A stretch of 64,000 nt of DNA from Peribacillus simplex (GTDB lineage Bacteria > Bacillota > Bacilli > Bacillales > DSM-1321). Below, in pieces: positions 25,757 through 35,033 of the stretch. The stretch spans positions 248,001 through 312,000 of the forward strand of contig NZ_FTMX01000007.1 of NCBI RefSeq assembly GCF_900156045.1, read 5' to 3'. Both the position numbers and the translations under genes were made by a program. Every line of letters begins with the position of its first letter. Positions within the stretch are counted from its first letter, which is position 1. Below the pieces are notes generated by a model that saw nothing but the letters and a program-made list of their open reading frames with translations, did not search any database and was not told the DNA's origin.

Positions 25757-28700
25757 ATGAATGATTCTTCAAACGAAGAAATGACATTAGAAAGAAGGAA
25801 GCTTATTTTCCAAGAAGAGCTGGAGGTTTTATGGGAAAGGCGACTCATCCCTAAATCAGATTATATCCGGATTAGCAGGGCATATAATCGGCATTTCCAA
25901 TTAGCCCTCCATAAACAAAAGCGCTTAGAGCATGGAAAGAAGAAATCCATCCAAGGACATGAAACGATTGTCGGTGAAAGTGCCGAGATGAAGGTTCAAG
26001 ATAGCCTGATTGAAGAATCTTCATTGAAATTACGTGAATTTAGTGGAGTGAACGAAACGATAACGAAAGATGAGAAGACCTTGTATGAAACTAATGAATC
26101 AGCTTTCGAGGAAAGTCTTGAACCTGTCAAGGAGATCACTGGTAGGAAACCTGTTATTCAAAAGCAGGCCATCAAGCGGGAGAAATCGGTAAAACCGGCA
26201 AAGCCGAAGAAAACACCTGAGCAAATCAGGGAACGGAATATCTCCGTCATCCTGCTCACCGGGGTCATATTGCTTCTGTTCGGCGGGTTGATTTTAGCAA
26301 CTTCCTCATGGGGGGATCTGAATGCGGTCCTGAAAGTTTTCTTCATTGGGATGGTTTCCGTCATTTTTGCAGGAATGGCCTTCATCGCTTCGAAGCTGAA
26401 AATTGAACAGACGGCTTTTGCATTCCTGACGCTAGCGGGTTTATTCATTCCGATTACGATTTTATCAGCTTCATATTATCGGATTTTTGGAGAGTACCTT
26501 TCACTTAATGGTGGGGGGAGGGGGCTGCTGGGGTTTCTTGGGGGATTACTCTGCTTAGCGACTTATTGTAAGATTGCTGACTATTTTAAGTCGAAAATAT
26601 TCATTTTCATTTCGATATTCACGTTTGGCATTACCTGCTATTTCGGATTGGCCTTTGTGACTCCTACTATCGAGTGGATGTTTTTAGCGATTGGCATTTT
26701 TAATTTAATCCTGTTATGGAATATTGAGCAATTGAAAAATCAAAAAGCATTAACGTTATTCAAACCATTCATTTTTCAATTCATCCAGTTTAAGATCATC
26801 GTGGAAGCCTTTGTGATCCTTACATTATTTTCAAGTAACTTGGTGTACTCACTAACGCTGATGGTCTTTTCTATTTTGTTATTAATTTTTTCGGTCAAGT
26901 TCCAAAAAAAATATTATGAAATGGCTTTTAGCGCCGTTTTTACGTATGGATATATCCATTTTGTTTTTAACTCATTTTTAAGTGAATACATGGTTATTGC
27001 CTTTGCGCTTGTACCAATCATTTTTACTATGCTATCGAAATATCTGGCTAAATCCAAAATGATTAAGCTTTCCAAGAACTTCATGTTCACCGGTTTGATT
27101 GAGAGCGGGATCGTTGTCTTATATAGTAACGCGATGGTGTACCAGGAGAACTATGCGCAAATATTCATCGCGCTCATGATAGTATCCGCTCAACTTGTAC
27201 ATGTTTCCCTTCAATCGAGAAATTCAAGCTTCACGTACCCGGCTGTTGTTGTATTCGACTTAGCGTTCCTGTATCTTTTCTTTGCCATGCCAGTCTCTTT
27301 TTCTACCATTTTAAATCTTGTTTTCGTTCTTCAGGTCATTCAATATGTTGGAGTATATTTATATAACCGTCACCCAAGGTACAGCCTTTTTAAAAAGAGT
27401 ATCTTACTTATCTCCCCAATGATCATGTTAGTGATACTCACCAGTAAATTGAGCGAAATGGATTGGCTTGCAGTTAGTGCCGCGCTCGCCATGATCTCTG
27501 GGCTTTTCTTCATCACATATATAAAAGACGAATCAAAGCATATGAAGGAAAACACCATATACGGATTTCCAATCACATTAGTACTGGCTTTGGTTGCTTT
27601 CTATCCATATTTGTTGGAGAGTTTAGAGTGGGTCCGGTCAAATATAACGCTCAGTGTCTATTTAATGGGGGTTTCACTGATTTCCATCGGTGCAGCTTAC
27701 ACATTTAGAAGGGGTTATCATAAATTCTTTCCTGTTTTTGCTTATAGCTCACAAATTCTTTCCTTCCTTTCCTTGGTATCGATTCCACTCGATTCACTGA
27801 AGCCTTTGGAGGAAAGCGGAGTCATTGCCATAGCTACGGCAATAGCCGGTTGGTCCGTCCATATACATCGGAAGCACATATTCTGGGTGCCTGTCGTGAT
27901 TACAAGTGCCAGCCTATATGCTTCACTCTACGATGTTTTTGATTTGAGTTCAATGGTATTGAAGATTGCGTTTGTGCTGCTAGGCCCTATTATCTTTTTC
28001 CTTTTAGGAGAATGGCTTGGGAAATATTCGGGAAAAGGGAAATTGTACTTCCAATATACTAGTCACCTTGCCAATTTACTGGCGATTCCCGTTGGATATT
28101 TGCTCATTGTTAATACGGAAAGTTCACCATCCCTATTTGCTGCACAACTGTTGATTTATATGTTGAGTGCTTTAAGAGCACATGTGAAATGGGAAAAATA
28201 CGTCTTTACGTACCTAGGGTTTTCGACCCTTTTCCTGCAGGTCCATTTATTTTTTGCAAACATGGTACAAATGGCATTCATTACATCAATATCCATGATG
28301 ATTACAGCAGGACTCATAACCATTCTGTGGTCGGTTTCCAATCAGAATTGGAAAGGCATCATGGAGTATTATCTTATTCCATTCATTCATTTAGGAATAA
28401 GCATATCGATATTGGAAACGGCAATCCGTGATTTTCCGCTTAACAGGGAATTGGTATGGGTAGGAGTGATAACTGTACAGTTCTTGTTTGCCTGGTATCT
28501 GCTCATGAAAAGGAATTGGCGGAACTATGTTATCGTTCCTCTAAGCCTGGCGTTCATTTTTTATAATATGTATGTAAATACATTACCTTTGGTTATGGCG
28601 ATAATTGCATTGCTTGTATGCATGACTTTGATGGTGATGGCTAGCAGACGCCATTTCAAAGGATTGGTCAACCAAGAGGAAACGAAGAGAGTCATTGATT

Positions 28701-30427
28701 ATTATCGGATTTTTGGCTTGTTATATCTTTGCACTCTAAATCTGGAAGTGTTTATGAGCGATACAGGTTCTGCAATTTTGGGGATTTTTGTCTCCCTGCT
28801 GTTGCCTGGCTACTTCATCCTTATGGGAAGATTCACGATCCATACGAAAGAAAAAGGCATTTATTCGGGAATAGCGGCCATCATCGGACTTTTTCCGTTC
28901 CTCAATATCATGGACTTTGCCCATGCACTCCCAATCATCACGAGTTTGGCAGTTCTATTTGGCTGTATGGCAGGAATGCTGTTGTTAAGCAGGCTGTATT
29001 CCAGCTGGTTACTCAAGAAAAACGGATCAGGCATCATCAGCTTTGAGCCTTTCAGGATCTATGGTTTATTCTTTTTGATCGATATGAATGTAGAGGTTTT
29101 TAATGATACTAAACATCAGTTACTCCAAGTCTTTGTATCGCTTCTGTTAACCGCCTATTTCATTTTCCTGAGAAACTTGACAGCGGAAAAGCCAGAAAGG
29201 AAAATCTATTCCAATATTGCTGCACTAGTCAGTCTGTATCCCTTCCTAAACATCGTCGGCTATGCCGACAGCCTATCGGTTGAAATGGGATTGATGTTCC
29301 TTTTCGGATGTATGTCAGGGATGCTGCTTTTAAGCCGGCGTTATTTCGATGGTTTGATCAAAAGGGAAGAAACAGGCATTTCCATCGATTCATACAGGAT
29401 ATATGGCCTGCTGTTTTTACTTGCCATGAATAGGGGAATTCCAGTAACTGAAACATCAAGCCAGTTACTCCAGGTTGTCGTATCGCTCTTGATCACGGTT
29501 TACTTCATCTTGATTGGAAGTTTCACAAAGGATGTAAAAGAAAAGGGGATCTACGTTTGGCTGACGGGAATTTTCAGTTTGTATCCGTATTGGACCATCA
29601 TCATGTACGCGGACACATTACAGCCTTTCGTTGGAGCGGCAGTCCTTTTTGGGTGTACGGCCTTGATGGTACTGCTAAGCAGGAAATTCTTTAAAGGCTT
29701 TCTTGATAAAGGCGAGGCAGGACTTCAATTGGATTTTTACAGAGTCTATGGTCTGCTCTTTCTTCTTGCCATGAACATGGATGTTTTGACGGGGGGACCA
29801 GCACATTTCATTTTGGAATTCCTCGCGGCACTTCTGATTCCGGCCTATTTCATTTTGATGAGAAGCACGACTATAGGAATGTTGGAAAGAAAAACCCAGA
29901 TGGCTGCAGCGATATTGTTCAGTCTATATCCGTATTGGGTCATTGTCGATTGGCTCACGATACCTCCTGTACTTGAGAAGGAGGTGAATATTCTGCCGCT
30001 GTTCATTGTCAGCACCACTCTGCTGAGGAAAATCTTTGTTAAAGGCAAAATCACACAATATATCGAGAGTGGTATTGTTTTCCTCTTGTTTTCAGCCTTG
30101 ATCATTGATGCAATGGCAGGCAACACCTTATATGATGCGCTCATTATCGGCACGGTGTCATTGTCAGCAATGCTCTTTGGATTCATGATGAAATACAAAT
30201 CCTATTTCATCGCTGGAACCGGGACCATATTATTCAATGTCTATATGAATACCAATTCGATGTGGGGCGAGATGCCATGGTGGCTGTATTTAATCATCGG
30301 CGGAGGGCTGCTTATCGGAATTGCATCTTTCTTTGAATGGAAAAAACAAAAAGACAACCGGACATCGAAGGAGGTTCTTGAGAAAAATAAACAAAGGATA
30401 AAGAATTGGTTCAATCGGTGGAATTAA
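25757..30427 (+). CDS. Giant polytopic membrane protein with DUF2157-like N-terminus and four tandem repeats
   Basis: A 1556-residue protein. Residues 1-160 are soluble, charged and partly helical (ELEVLWERRLIPKSDYIRI). From 161 to about 1525 it is an almost unbroken series of roughly 45 hydrophobic segments. The first membrane block (LTGVILLLFGGLILATSSW, then KVFFIGMVSVIFAGMAF) resembles DUF2157. From about residue 980 to 1420 there are four tandem units of about 115 residues. Each begins YR(I/V)(Y/F)GLLFLLAMN-like and continues with a VSLLLTxYFILxxSFT segment, a SLYPFLNI-like segment and FGCMxGMLLLSRR-like. The start follows GGAAGGGG. It is a single gene; the function is unknown and nothing suggests an enzyme. 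Confidence 0.85.
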   Translation: MNDSSNEEMTLERRKLIFQEELEVLWERRLIPKSDYIRISRAYNRHFQLALHKQKRLEHGKKKSIQGHETIVGESAEMKVQDSLIEESSLKLREFSGVNETITKDEKTLYETNESAFEESLEPVKEITGRKPVIQKQAIKREKSVKPAKPKKTPEQIRERNISVILLTGVILLLFGGLILATSSWGDLNAVLKVFFIGMVSVIFAGMAFIASKLKIEQTAFAFLTLAGLFIPITILSASYYRIFGEYLSLNGGGRGLLGFLGGLLCLATYCKIADYFKSKIFIFISIFTFGITCYFGLAFVTPTIEWMFLAIGIFNLILLWNIEQLKNQKALTLFKPFIFQFIQFKIIVEAFVILTLFSSNLVYSLTLMVFSILLLIFSVKFQKKYYEMAFSAVFTYGYIHFVFNSFLSEYMVIAFALVPIIFTMLSKYLAKSKMIKLSKNFMFTGLIESGIVVLYSNAMVYQENYAQIFIALMIVSAQLVHVSLQSRNSSFTYPAVVVFDLAFLYLFFAMPVSFSTILNLVFVLQVIQYVGVYLYNRHPRYSLFKKSILLISPMIMLVILTSKLSEMDWLAVSAALAMISGLFFITYIKDESKHMKENTIYGFPITLVLALVAFYPYLLESLEWVRSNITLSVYLMGVSLISIGAAYTFRRGYHKFFPVFAYSSQILSFLSLVSIPLDSLKPLEESGVIAIATAIAGWSVHIHRKHIFWVPVVITSASLYASLYDVFDLSSMVLKIAFVLLGPIIFFLLGEWLGKYSGKGKLYFQYTSHLANLLAIPVGYLLIVNTESSPSLFAAQLLIYMLSALRAHVKWEKYVFTYLGFSTLFLQVHLFFANMVQMAFITSISMMITAGLITILWSVSNQNWKGIMEYYLIPFIHLGISISILETAIRDFPLNRELVWVGVITVQFLFAWYLLMKRNWRNYVIVPLSLAFIFYNMYVNTLPLVMAIIALLVCMTLMVMASRRHFKGLVNQEETKRVIDYYRIFGLLYLCTLNLEVFMSDTGSAILGIFVSLLLPGYFILMGRFTIHTKEKGIYSGIAAIIGLFPFLNIMDFAHALPIITSLAVLFGCMAGMLLLSRLYSSWLLKKNGSGIISFEPFRIYGLFFLIDMNVEVFNDTKHQLLQVFVSLLLTAYFIFLRNLTAEKPERKIYSNIAALVSLYPFLNIVGYADSLSVEMGLMFLFGCMSGMLLLSRRYFDGLIKREETGISIDSYRIYGLLFLLAMNRGIPVTETSSQLLQVVVSLLITVYFILIGSFTKDVKEKGIYVWLTGIFSLYPYWTIIMYADTLQPFVGAAVLFGCTALMVLLSRKFFKGFLDKGEAGLQLDFYRVYGLLFLLAMNMDVLTGGPAHFILEFLAALLIPAYFILMRSTTIGMLERKTQMAAAILFSLYPYWVIVDWLTIPPVLEKEVNILPLFIVSTTLLRKIFVKGKITQYIESGIVFLLFSALIIDAMAGNTLYDALIIGTVSLSAMLFGFMMKYKSYFIAGTGTILFNVYMNTNSMWGEMPWWLYLIIGGGLLIGIASFFEWKKQKDNRTSKEVLEKNKQRIKNWFNRWN

Positions 30428-30453
30428 TGAAAAAGGAAATTTGGGCAAAATAA

Positions 30454-30478
30454 AAACGCTTGGGCATACCAAGCGTTT
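30454..30478. terminator. Bidirectional terminator
   Basis: The perfect 10-bp stem AAACGCTTGG / CCAAGCGTTT with a 5-nt loop lies between convergent genes. Confidence 0.8.
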
Positions 30479-30488
30479 CTTGTGGAGC

Positions 30489-31415
30489 TCAAGACGAGCA
30501 AGAGCTGCATGAAGAACAGCTTGAAGAAGAATCAGAACTGCTGTCATGGGAACCGTTATGCCCCCCATGATCGGCATGGCCGGATCCGGAGGGAACTGTG
30601 TTCGATTCATTCCCGAAAATATCTTTAAATTCACTGTCAAAATCATCGGTGCTTGCATAAGTGAAATAGGCAGGAGCGGCGTAGTCCGTCTGGTCGTATG
30701 TTTTCCGCCAATTCAAATCTGTCATGGGGCGATTTTCTTTAAATTGGGAAGTGAAAGATTCAAAGGTCTGTTCCGCTTGTATACTTGTCGGATTCCGCAT
30801 ATATTTCTCTTTTAACTGCTCCAGCTCCAACGTTTCAAAATCGCGGAGAAGCGTTTGCCCTTTATCATGTTTGAAAAATTTGCCCCATTTTTGAATGGAA
30901 TGGGAATCCACCGTAAATAGCTGTACATAGTAAAAATCAAAAAGAGTGCGTTCTTCGGGTTTGAAAACAGATTCTGAATGAGGATGGTGCTGAATGGTAC
31001 TACCGATGAATGCCTGGCAAAACTCATCATATTCTTTTCTATATTTCAGCATGATATGCCACAACTCATCGATGACTGAATTAAACATTTCAACTTTTCC
31101 AAACACTGCAGCCATAATCAAGTAGCGTTTCAATTCCCGCCATGCCTGATTGACCTTTATCTGTGAGTCCCGTGGATGCTTCAAGCGGAATTCAGCATTG
31201 ACCTTTTCCATATAATTAAAATCCAGTGCTTTATTAAGCTTTTCTATCAATGCTTCTGAAACGATTTCCGTTACATGCAGATTTAAAGTTTCAGCATGGT
31301 ATTTACGGAATTCATTTTGATAGCGTTCTAATTTAGCCGGTTCACTTAGCCCTTTAACGAAATTGACCAGGAATACAGCAAAAATTGCCGCAAGAATGAC
31401 ATAAAAGAAGGTCAT
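30489..31415 (-). CDS. GRDP-like (DUF1399) protein with Ser/Cys/His-rich tail
   Basis: The 308-residue protein has one N-terminal TM (residues 2-20) and a helical domain. Its IDELWHIMLKYRKEYDEF motif followed by IGSTIQHHPHSE closely matches the conserved core of glycine-rich-domain-containing proteins (DUF1399, W-H...Y..FC...G...H.P). The tail is a low-complexity Gly/His/Ser stretch ending SSCSSCSSCSS with regularly spaced Cys, as in other tail-bearing bacterial membrane proteins. The gene converges on the giant membrane protein gene. It may act at the membrane surface with metal or thiol chemistry in the tail; this is inference. Confidence 0.65.
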   Translation of the reverse strand: MTFFYVILAAIFAVFLVNFVKGLSEPAKLERYQNEFRKYHAETLNLHVTEIVSEALIEKLNKALDFNYMEKVNAEFRLKHPRDSQIKVNQAWRELKRYLIMAAVFGKVEMFNSVIDELWHIMLKYRKEYDEFCQAFIGSTIQHHPHSESVFKPEERTLFDFYYVQLFTVDSHSIQKWGKFFKHDKGQTLLRDFETLELEQLKEKYMRNPTSIQAEQTFESFTSQFKENRPMTDLNWRKTYDQTDYAAPAYFTYASTDDFDSEFKDIFGNESNTVPSGSGHADHGGHNGSHDSSSDSSSSCSSCSSCSS

Positions 31416-31664
31416 TTTTGTTCACTCCTCTTAATCTATGGATATATTACTTTAATTTTATCTTACATGTTATTGGAAGGGAATGTAAGTTTTTTTGTAT
31501 GTAATGTTCCATTTACGGAAATCGATTAAGCTGTTGAGGTTGCATGCAAAAACCCTGAAACGGTTTCGTCATTTGCTTGTCATGTAAGGGATTTTCAATC
31601 AAAATCAAGCACTTCTAATAATGCCTCATATCTAGTATAGTTAGAGAGGAAAAGGGGTGAAGGC

Positions 31665-31895
31665 ATGTACTTGACAGTAAAAGAGACTGCGGAATATCTA
31701 TCGATGCCGGAATCTTATATAGAAAGTTTGATCGTTCAAAATAAAATTCGTACCGTTCATGATGGTGAACAGCATTTGATTTTTAAAGATCAGTTTAAAA
31801 TGCATCTCGAACAGATGGAGAAGTATAAGAAGGAATTGGCGGATTATTATAACGAACCCATCCCCGAAGATATCGATGTGAAGGATGAAGATTAG
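31665..31895 (+). CDS. Excisionase-family helix-turn-helix protein
   Basis: The 76-residue protein has an N-terminal MerR/excisionase-type helix-turn-helix (YLTVKETAEYLSMPESYIES, then VQNKIRTVHDGEQHLIFKDQF) and a short acidic coiled tail (LEQMEKYKKELADYYNEP). AAAGGGG precedes ATG 31665, and a terminator follows directly. Such stand-alone proteins bind DNA, but no mobile element is nearby, so a chromosomal regulatory role is more likely than excision. The target is unknown. Confidence 0.8.
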   Translation: MYLTVKETAEYLSMPESYIESLIVQNKIRTVHDGEQHLIFKDQFKMHLEQMEKYKKELADYYNEPIPEDIDVKDED

Positions 31896-31922
31896 CATTT
31901 GCCAATTTGGCAGATGTTTTTT
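31894..31922 (+). terminator. Terminator of the small HTH gene
   Basis: CATTTGCC / GGCAGATG (one wobble or mismatch) is followed by TTTTTT. Confidence 0.75.
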
Positions 31923-32115
31923 CATGCAGAAATGGCTTAGGATAAAAGATCGAATTTTCCAGAAGAATATTAATGACGTCTCCTTCATGGGTTTTACTGA
32001 TCATTCAAATAATTTTGTTGTCAATGGAAGGTAATTGTAGTAGAATTCCTCAATTCCGTGTAAAATAAAAGGTAAAGGAATTATTACGGCAGAACGGTAG
32101 TTAGGAGATAGGTAA

Positions 32116-33135
32116 GTGGTAAAAGAGTATTTGCAAAGCGAAGGTTTTTCAAGGTTAATTACATTAATTGTGTTAGTCCTCTTTTTAATTAGCATCGGTA
32201 GTATGGTTAATATCGTGTTATTCACATTTGTTTTCACTTTCCTGATGGGAAGGCTGGAGCAAATTATCATGATTCGGCTGAATAAAGTGATGCATATCAA
32301 TTCCAAGGTTGTTATAAGCTTTTTATATGTAGTCGTCATTTCTTGTTTAGCCATCGTTCTTTATAAATATCTACCGGTCATTACACTGCAATTCACGGAA
32401 TTAGTGACACAGATCGTTTTCTTCTTTCAACATCCACCAGATAGCAGGGTCATTCAATACGCCATTAATATAATGAACGAGCTGAAATCTCCGCTCGATC
32501 TTCAAACACAGATGAATACACTCTATCTTTATATATCCGATTTCGGTAAACTGGCATTTCAAATTTTCATTTCCATGTTGCTTAGTCTATTTTTCTTATT
32601 GGAAAAAGATAAAATCATTCGTTTCACTTCTAAATTCAAGCGGGCCAAATTTAAATCTTTCTTTATAAACTTAAGCCATTTTGGCGTCAAATTCATCAAT
32701 TCATTCGGAAAGGTGATTGAGGTCCAGTTCTTGATAGCCATCACGAATGCCGTACTATCTGTAACTTTCTTATGGATTCTTGGCTTCCCGCAGTTGCTCG
32801 GTCTTGGGATCATGATTTTCTTCCTGGGTTTGATTCCTGTTGCAGGGGTCATCATTTCCCTCATTCCACTTAGCATGATTGCCTATAGTATCGGCGGCAT
32901 GCCCAAAGTGATTGCTGTATTAATCATGATTGTTGTGATCCATGCAATTGAAAGCTATATTTTAAATCCGAAATTCATGTCGGCAAAAACAAATCTTCCA
33001 ACATTTTTCACCTTCATCATCCTATTGTTTTCCGAGCATTTCCTTGGGATATGGGGATTGATCATCGGAATACCGATCTTCATCTTCCTGTTGGATATGT
33101 TGGATATTGAAGAGGGGAATATGGAAGTTCCATAA
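32116..33135 (+). CDS. AI-2E family transporter (PerM/YueF-like)
   Basis: The 339-residue membrane protein has about seven TM segments arranged as in the AI-2E/PerM family: TMs near 14-65 and 69-90, a soluble helical stretch, then TMs from about 200 with the family motifs FLGLIPVAGVIISLIP and ESYILNPKFMSAKTNLP. The GTG start at 32116 follows TAGGAG at suitable spacing. Family members export diverse small molecules or ions (AI-2, Na+/H+); the autoinducer name should not be taken literally here. It is monocistronic. Confidence 0.85.
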   Translation: MVKEYLQSEGFSRLITLIVLVLFLISIGSMVNIVLFTFVFTFLMGRLEQIIMIRLNKVMHINSKVVISFLYVVVISCLAIVLYKYLPVITLQFTELVTQIVFFFQHPPDSRVIQYAINIMNELKSPLDLQTQMNTLYLYISDFGKLAFQIFISMLLSLFFLLEKDKIIRFTSKFKRAKFKSFFINLSHFGVKFINSFGKVIEVQFLIAITNAVLSVTFLWILGFPQLLGLGIMIFFLGLIPVAGVIISLIPLSMIAYSIGGMPKVIAVLIMIVVIHAIESYILNPKFMSAKTNLPTFFTFIILLFSEHFLGIWGLIIGIPIFIFLLDMLDIEEGNMEVP

Positions 33136-33145
33136 TTATCATTTG

Positions 33146-33182
33146 AGCAGCGGCCACGCTAATATGGCTGCTGCTTATTTTT
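33146..33182 (+). terminator. Terminator of the AI-2E family gene
   Basis: AGCAGCGGCC / GGCTGCTGCT is followed by TATTTTTGTT. Confidence 0.8.
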
Positions 33183-33354
33183 GTTCTATTAAACCTTTTG
33201 AAAAATGGCGCTAACTGTTTTCAATATAATATCCATCAATTCGAGTAAAGGGGAAAATGGTCCATCTTTCCCTATTAGAGCATAGTTACGTTTTTGATTT
33301 ACCGAGTTAATTGATTAAAATTTTATTTTACTAAAGTTATTTATCGACTTTTTA

Positions 33355-33399
33355 TTGCATAAAAAAACAAATAAACGTATAATATTCTTAAAAGAATAT
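33355..33399 (+). promoter_or_regulatory. Promoter of the basic amino acid ABC operon with a start-site palindrome
   Basis: TTGCAT (33355-33360) and a perfect TATAAT (33378-33383) are spaced by 17 bp. An exact 8-2-8 palindrome, ATATTCTT-AA-AAGAATAT, occupies 33382-33399, over the end of the -10 box and the expected start site, where a repressor would block transcription. The sequence does not match an ArgR or CodY box that I recognise. Confidence 0.7.
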
Positions 33400-33476
33400 A
33401 CTGAAAGTTCTCTAAAGTTAGATTTATCTGTTTTTTTAAAAAAAAGAGAGTTTACGAGAGAGAAGAGGGGATTATT

Positions 33477-34298
33477 TTGAAAAAGGTTTCATTTTTAGTG
33501 TTTGCCATGGTTGCTTCTTTGTTACTAGTCTTGACAGGATGCGGGAAGGGTAAGGAAGTCTCGACAACAGGTAAAGAAGAAGAGTCCAATGGGAAAACAC
33601 TCAGGATCGTGACGGACGCCAACTATGCTCCATTTGAATATCTTGAAGGAGATAAAATCGTAGGATTCGATGTTGATTTCATAAATGCCGTGGCAAAAGA
33701 AGCGGGTTATGAAGTTAAATTGGAAAGTGTCGGTTGGGATCCGATTTTTGTTGAAATCGAAGGTAAGAGAGCGGATGTCGCCATATCTGCGATTACAGTG
33801 AATGACGAAAGAAAACAATCTTATGACTTCTCTGTTCCGTATTTCTTATCCACAAACAAGATTCTCGTTCCTGAGAATAGTGATATAAAATCAGGGGATG
33901 AATTGAAAGGAAACGTCATTGCCGTTCAGACTGGTACTACTGGACAGGAAGCGACAGAGAAACTCCTTGGAAAGAATCACAAGGATATCAAAAAATTCGA
34001 AAATAATAACCTGGCCATTCAGGAATTACTAAAAGGCGGAGCTTCGGCTGTCGTAGCTGATAATACGGTCGTTGAAGAATATGTGAAAAATAACCCCGAT
34101 CAAAAACTGAAAGTCGTTGAAGATAGCAAAAGCTTCAATGAGGAGTTTTATGGTCTTATGTTCCCAAAAGGCAGTGAATTGAAATCTGAGTTCGATAAAG
34201 CCGTGAATGCCATTTATGAAAATGGGAAATATGCAGAAATCTATAAAAAGTGGTTTGGTACTGATCCAGATATTGAAACCTTGAAAGCACAACAATAA
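33477..34298 (+). CDS. Basic amino acid ABC transporter substrate-binding lipoprotein
   Basis: The 273-residue precursor has a lipobox LTGC (Cys22) and the SBP_bac_3 fold: LRIVTDANYAPFEYL, KIVGFDVDFINAVAKEAG and the C-terminal EIYKKWFGTDPD. The sequence resembles binding proteins annotated for arginine or other basic amino acids. The TTG start at 33477 follows GAGAAGAGGGG. It is the first gene of a three-gene operon. An internal terminator lies between it and the permease gene, which would keep binding-protein mRNA in excess. Confidence 0.85.
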   Translation: MKKVSFLVFAMVASLLLVLTGCGKGKEVSTTGKEEESNGKTLRIVTDANYAPFEYLEGDKIVGFDVDFINAVAKEAGYEVKLESVGWDPIFVEIEGKRADVAISAITVNDERKQSYDFSVPYFLSTNKILVPENSDIKSGDELKGNVIAVQTGTTGQEATEKLLGKNHKDIKKFENNNLAIQELLKGGASAVVADNTVVEEYVKNNPDQKLKVVEDSKSFNEEFYGLMFPKGSELKSEFDKAVNAIYENGKYAEIYKKWFGTDPDIETLKAQQ

Positions 34299-34320
34299 AA
34301 ACAAATGGATAGGAAAAGAT

Positions 34321-34355
34321 TGCGTAACTTTACGTGTGAAGTTACGCAGTTTTTT
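34321..34355 (+). terminator. Internal terminator between binding-protein and permease genes
   Basis: The perfect 10-bp stem TGCGTAACTT / AAGTTACGCA with an 8-nt loop is followed by GTTTTTTT. The permease gene starts 22 bp later without an obvious new promoter, so partial read-through is expected. Confidence 0.85.
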
Positions 34356-34376
34356 TGGTCTTAGGAGGGAAACAAA

Positions 34377-35033
34377 ATGAGTTTTCGCTGGGATATTATT
34401 TTTGAATATGCTCCTTTCTTATTAAAAGGAACGTTGCTTACAATTGGGCTGTCGGTTTCCTCCATCCTCATCGGAACTTTTTTGGGGTTATTGATCGGTT
34501 TAGGGAAAATCATGAGAAACAAAGTGCTTGCCTTTCCATTTTACTGTTATGTCACGGTTTTTCGCGGAACACCGCTTTTAGTTCAAATCTTTTTAATCCA
34601 TTTTGGAATTGTGCCCTTTTTTACTGGTGAAACGAATGCAGTAACTGCCGGTGTTATTGCTTTATCTTTAAATGCAGCTGCATATATTGCCGAAATTTTC
34701 CGGGCGGGCATTCAATCCATCGATAAAGGGCAAATGGAAGGGGCGCGTTCATTGGGAATGACCCATATCCAAACAATGATACATGTTGTATTGCCCCAAG
34801 CTTTCAAACGAATGATTCCTCCGTTAGGAAATGAATTCATCGTATTATTGAAGGATTCATCCCTGCTTTGTGTCATTGCTGCCCCGGAATTGATGTATTG
34901 GGGGAAAGCGATGGGGAGTCAGTACTTTAAAGTGTGGGAGCCATACTTGGCGTGTGCCTTCATCTATTTATTCCTGACCCTCATTTTAAGTTTCGTATTA
35001 AATAGACTCGAAAGAAGGTTGAAAACAGAATGA
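34377..35033 (+). CDS. Basic amino acid ABC transporter permease
   Basis: The 218-residue permease has about five TM segments, the [15 protein letters not shown] motif and the ATPase-contact loop ([30 protein letters not shown]) of the His/Glu/Arg family. ATG 34377 follows TAGGAGGG. The stop overlaps the ATPase start by 4 bp. It would form a homodimeric channel with the ATPase encoded next and the upstream binding protein. Confidence 0.9.
   Translation: MSFRWDIIFEYAPFLLKGTLLTIGLSVSSILIGTFLGLLIGLGKIMRNKVLAFPFYCYVTVFRGTPLLVQIFLIHFGIVPFFTGETNAVTAGVIALSLNAAAYIAEIFRAGIQSIDKGQMEGARSLGMTHIQTMIHVVLPQAFKRMIPPLGNEFIVLLKDSSLLCVIAAPELMYWGKAMGSQYFKVWEPYLACAFIYLFLTLILSFVLNRLERRLKTE

Noticed and set aside
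31665..31895. Excisionase gene as a sign of an integrated mobile element
   Set aside because: There is no integrase, attachment-site duplication, tRNA or phage structural gene nearby. The protein is a generic small helix-turn-helix regulator.
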